From assembly GCF_026250525.1 (NCBI RefSeq), contig NZ_CP111043.1, positions 1,911,421 to 1,975,420 on the forward strand: a stretch of 64,000 bases of DNA, in the 5' to 3' direction. Every line of letters begins with the position of its first letter. The first letter of the stretch is position 1. Positions 63,668-64,000 of this stretch are shown one piece after another. The position numbers were made by a program, and so were the translations under genes. The notes beneath the pieces were generated by a model. The model was not told the origin of the DNA and ran no database searches. It was given only the letters and a program-made list of their open reading frames with translations. The DNA comes from Chondrinema litorale (GTDB lineage Bacteria > Bacteroidota > Bacteroidia > Cytophagales > Flammeovirgaceae).

Positions 63668-64000
63668 ATGAAAGTATTGCATTTAAGTTCAGAAGCTAGT
63701 TGGAGAGGAGGAGAACAACAAATAGCTTACTTAATAACCGAGCTGCAAAAACTGAATGTAGATGTAATGGTTGCTTGCAAAAAAGGGAGTCCTTTTGAAG
63801 ATTTTTGTATTCAGGAGCACATCCCTTACAAAGCAATAAACTTTTCACACCAATATGCTCCAGGCACAGCTTTAAAAATAAAAAATATCTGCAATGAGTT
63901 TCAGGCTGATATTTTACATATGCACAGTAGTAAATCGCACGGTGCTGGTGTAATAGCTACTTTGCTAGGAGCAAAAGCTAATTTAGTTCTAAGTAGAAGG
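63668..64000 (+). CDS. Glycosyltransferase, GT-B family 4-like, 3' truncated by window edge
   Basis: The first 111 residues are visible. The start MKVLHLSSEASWRGGEQQIAYLI has the GGE/GGxQ loop of family-4 glycosyltransferases, and ADILHMHSSKSHGAGVIATLLGAK is the next conserved helix. The donor-binding half lies outside the window. Such enzymes build glycolipids, lipopolysaccharide or capsule. The preceding gene is a pseudo-caspase scaffold; no functional link is implied by the sequence. Confidence 0.85.
   Translation, partial: MKVLHLSSEASWRGGEQQIAYLITELQKLNVDVMVACKKGSPFEDFCIQEHIPYKAINFSHQYAPGTALKIKNICNEFQADILHMHSSKSHGAGVIATLLGAKANLVLSRR

Noticed and set aside
1..64000. tRNA, rRNA or prophage
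   Set aside because: I found no cloverleaf-like GTTCGAATC segment, no ribosomal RNA stretch and no phage structural genes; the one mobile element is the IS.

Overview
The window is AT-rich chromosomal DNA of a Bacteroidota bacterium, most likely of the order Cytophagales. The evidence is a large surface protein with a gliding-motility/type IX secretion C-terminal domain next to a PorP/SprF protein, DUF4097 and DUF1987 (SiaC-like) proteins, an Obg GTPase without a C-terminal OCT domain, and TAnnTTTG-type promoters. There are about 45 protein-coding genes. The first (GH15 glycosidase) and last (glycosyltransferase) are cut by the window edges. I saw no rRNA or tRNA gene and no CRISPR array.

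Left part (1-20.7 kb): a GH15 glycosidase fragment, an ArsR-type regulator, obg, a small outer-membrane barrel, a complete IS element abutting the adk stop codon, adk, a membrane-anchored protein with a MORN-like tail, a LOG-family hydrolase, a lytic transglycosylase, a giant TPR-CHAT protease-like protein, an SDR oxidoreductase, fabD, a LytS/LytT-type two-component pair, a phosphoribosyltransferase, an orphan cytochrome oxidase subunit III-like protein, a receiver domain that has lost its phospho-acceptor, and a glutamine synthetase family enzyme.

Middle (20.8-41.2 kb): a Na/phosphate symporter family protein, an ABC ATPase/permease pair whose permease gene carries a C8 tract, and a four-gene ECF sigma operon (sigma factor, HEAT-repeat membrane anti-sigma candidate, two secreted DUF4097 proteins) behind an ECF-like promoter. 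Then come an AIM24 protein, PorP/SprF, the 1768-residue surface protein with eight 102-residue repeats (near-identical as 306-bp DNA units), a SHOCT protein with unusual sigma70/Shine-Dalgarno-like signals, a giant alpha-2-macroglobulin and an orphan SiaC-like protein.

Right part (41.2-64 kb): an operon of an asparagine synthase and two glycosyltransferases (surface glycan), an isolated DUF4011-type SF1 helicase with a degenerate nuclease-like tail, a formylglycine-generating-enzyme-like lipid/secreted protein, hisC, an MpaB/latex-clearing-protein-like oxygenase, a 23S rRNA pseudouridine synthase, metG, a secreted protein with an internal duplication behind a terminator-like leader, an MsbA-type ABC exporter, a KefB-type antiporter, a coiled-coil protein with an apparently dead caspase-like domain, and the start of another glycosyltransferase.

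Most genes are housekeeping or envelope genes. The least ordinary material is the perfect repeat array, the pseudo-caspase, the helicase, the leader before 56929, and the signals of the SHOCT gene. All calls come from reading the sequence; no database search was possible.
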